Positions 63,078 to 64,000 of a stretch of 64,000 nt of DNA are shown here, one piece after another. The stretch covers positions 1,922,001 to 1,986,000 of the forward strand of contig JAYXKI010000008.1 in assembly GCA_037892935.1 (NCBI GenBank), read 5' to 3'. The first letter of the stretch is position 1; the number at the start of each line of letters is the position of its first letter. The stretch is from Phlebopus portentosus (Eukaryota > Basidiomycota > Agaricomycetes > Boletales > Boletinellaceae). The notes under the pieces were generated by a model that made no database searches, was not told the DNA's origin, and saw only the letters and a program-made list of their open reading frames with translations. The translations under genes were made by a program, and so were the position numbers.

Positions 63078-64000
63078 CTACTTGATGAAATGTGCGTGTG
63101 CGACTTTTGTCCCCCGGCTCTATCTGAACTACTCCGTGTAGGTGTCAAGCGTGACATACTTGCTGCCCGTACGACGCACGTCCCCACCTATCAAAATCTT
63201 CCGCAACGTTTGATTGGCATTCTTGGTGCAATCGCGACGCCACGGCACCAAGCCGCTGCAGATGTTTTGCGTGCCCTTGTTGCAAGCGGATATGAGGTCG
63301 TTACGACAGATATTGTTCTCAGAAGGATCGGATTAGGCTTACATGAGTACGCGTCCGACTCATGTAGAGCACTTTGAAGACGACCCTCTCGGATATGTGC
63401 GTCTCGATCTCTCATTTGCTAGTGCAAGCTCGGCTGCGATTGCTAGCGGTCTGACTGCATAAGGAACGACACGGCGCCAGCCGCAGCTGATGTTCTGCAT
63501 GCCCTTGTTGCAAGCAGATATCTGGAAGCGGGAAGACCGGAGTGTATCTTCTCACTGCTGTCACGACGCTTGGAGCTACCGCTCAGGTAAGGTGCTCTAT
63601 TCTGTCGACCTGCCTCTCTCAGTCTTATATCATCTCGTAGCAAGGAGTGACAAGCACAAATGCTCTGATTGACGTCGTAAACGTGTCCAGGACCTACAAG
63701 CCGATTCCGGCGCTGTGCATCCGATCCTTCGATTCGCTTCCTGTACTCTTTCTGGAACCAAGCAGGTTTATTATACTCCTCTTGACCTTTGAAGAGTCTC
63801 ATCAATGGCATCATTGCAGCTCACAAAGGAACAGCTTGTTTCCGTTCTTCCACACCTCCTGCGCCATCTCGGTTCTTCCAATTGCGTCATACGCAATCAA
63901 TCTCTCAATTCTTGAAACTGCGCACTCTATATTTGGACGATGGCGGTCTGAGATGCGCACTGACGGGTTATGCACAGTCATCAACTTCGTCCCGGCCCAG
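63078..64000 (+). pseudogene. CSE1: CSE1 fragment, third unit, continuing past the window
   Basis: Repeats the layout of the block at 60645: YLMKC, then TYQNLPQRLIGILGAIAT joined to HQAAADVLRALVASGYEV and IGLGLHEYASD. A decayed second HQAAADVL-like copy follows (about 63480), then GVTSTNALIDVVN and HTSCAISVLPIASYAI. It runs off the end of the window. The near-identical HQAAADVL...GYEVVTTDI stretches at 60820 and 63270 indicate a recent tandem duplication. Confidence 0.75.

Overview
This window is from a filamentous fungus, most probably an agaricomycete basidiomycete. The introns are 45-90 nt long and mostly GT...AG. There are three copies of a Plavaka-type (CACTA-related) transposase, a C2H2 zinc-finger family, an integrase-core (DDE) transposase and large uncharacterised families of the kind that recur in mushroom genomes. 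It is an accessory, repeat-dense region: few genes look intact and single-copy, and most recognisable housekeeping genes appear only as fragments. No rRNA, tRNA or CRISPR was found. All family names below come from recognition of motifs, not from a database search.

Layout. 0-11 kb: a 256-bp tandem duplication, two related long palindromic foldback elements (2.1-2.9 and 5.3-6.4 kb), a frameshifted integrase-core gene (3.0-4.8 kb), a strongly CpG-depleted Copia Gag relic (6.9-7.9 kb), an RPB1 fragment (8.9-9.5 kb, minus) and the debris of a two-gene module (9.8-10.6 kb). 11-20 kb: a 978-residue single-exon gene, a third foldback (14.3-14.8 kb), and a module of three uncharacterised genes (15.4-20.0 kb), of which the last two are divergently transcribed. 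20-24.4 kb: a nearly complete Plavaka transposase followed by a 122-bp MITE. 25-43 kb: five paralogous three-finger C2H2 genes, two further Plavaka copies, and two small gene families interleaved with RPB1 fragments. 43-49.5 kb: RPB1 fragments with GATCGC-type arrays, the 3' ends of a RICTOR-like gene and a permease, and a young transposon with ~470-bp terminal inverted repeats that carries an RPB1 fragment. 50-64 kb: an unresolved membrane-protein locus, a truncated F-box gene, a TPR/Mlp1 coiled-coil fragment bounded by GTCGAGAGACCGG hairpins, and rearranged pieces of CSE1 and Num1.

Two patterns run through the region. First, fragments of conserved genes (RPB1, TPR/Mlp1, CSE1, Num1, RICTOR, permease, F-box) lie here with introns retained, so they were copied as DNA. 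One of them sits inside an element with nearly identical inverted repeats and a visible target duplication, which resembles Pack-type gene capture. Second, short palindromes with a GGTTTAA core and different but self-complementary arms lie upstream of the Plavaka genes and of the uncharacterised module genes. They may be subterminal transposase sites or shared regulatory sites.

The three largest transposase genes and one zinc-finger gene are each broken by a single-base indel in a homopolymer. This could be recent decay or assembly error, and it matters for deciding whether these elements are still active.
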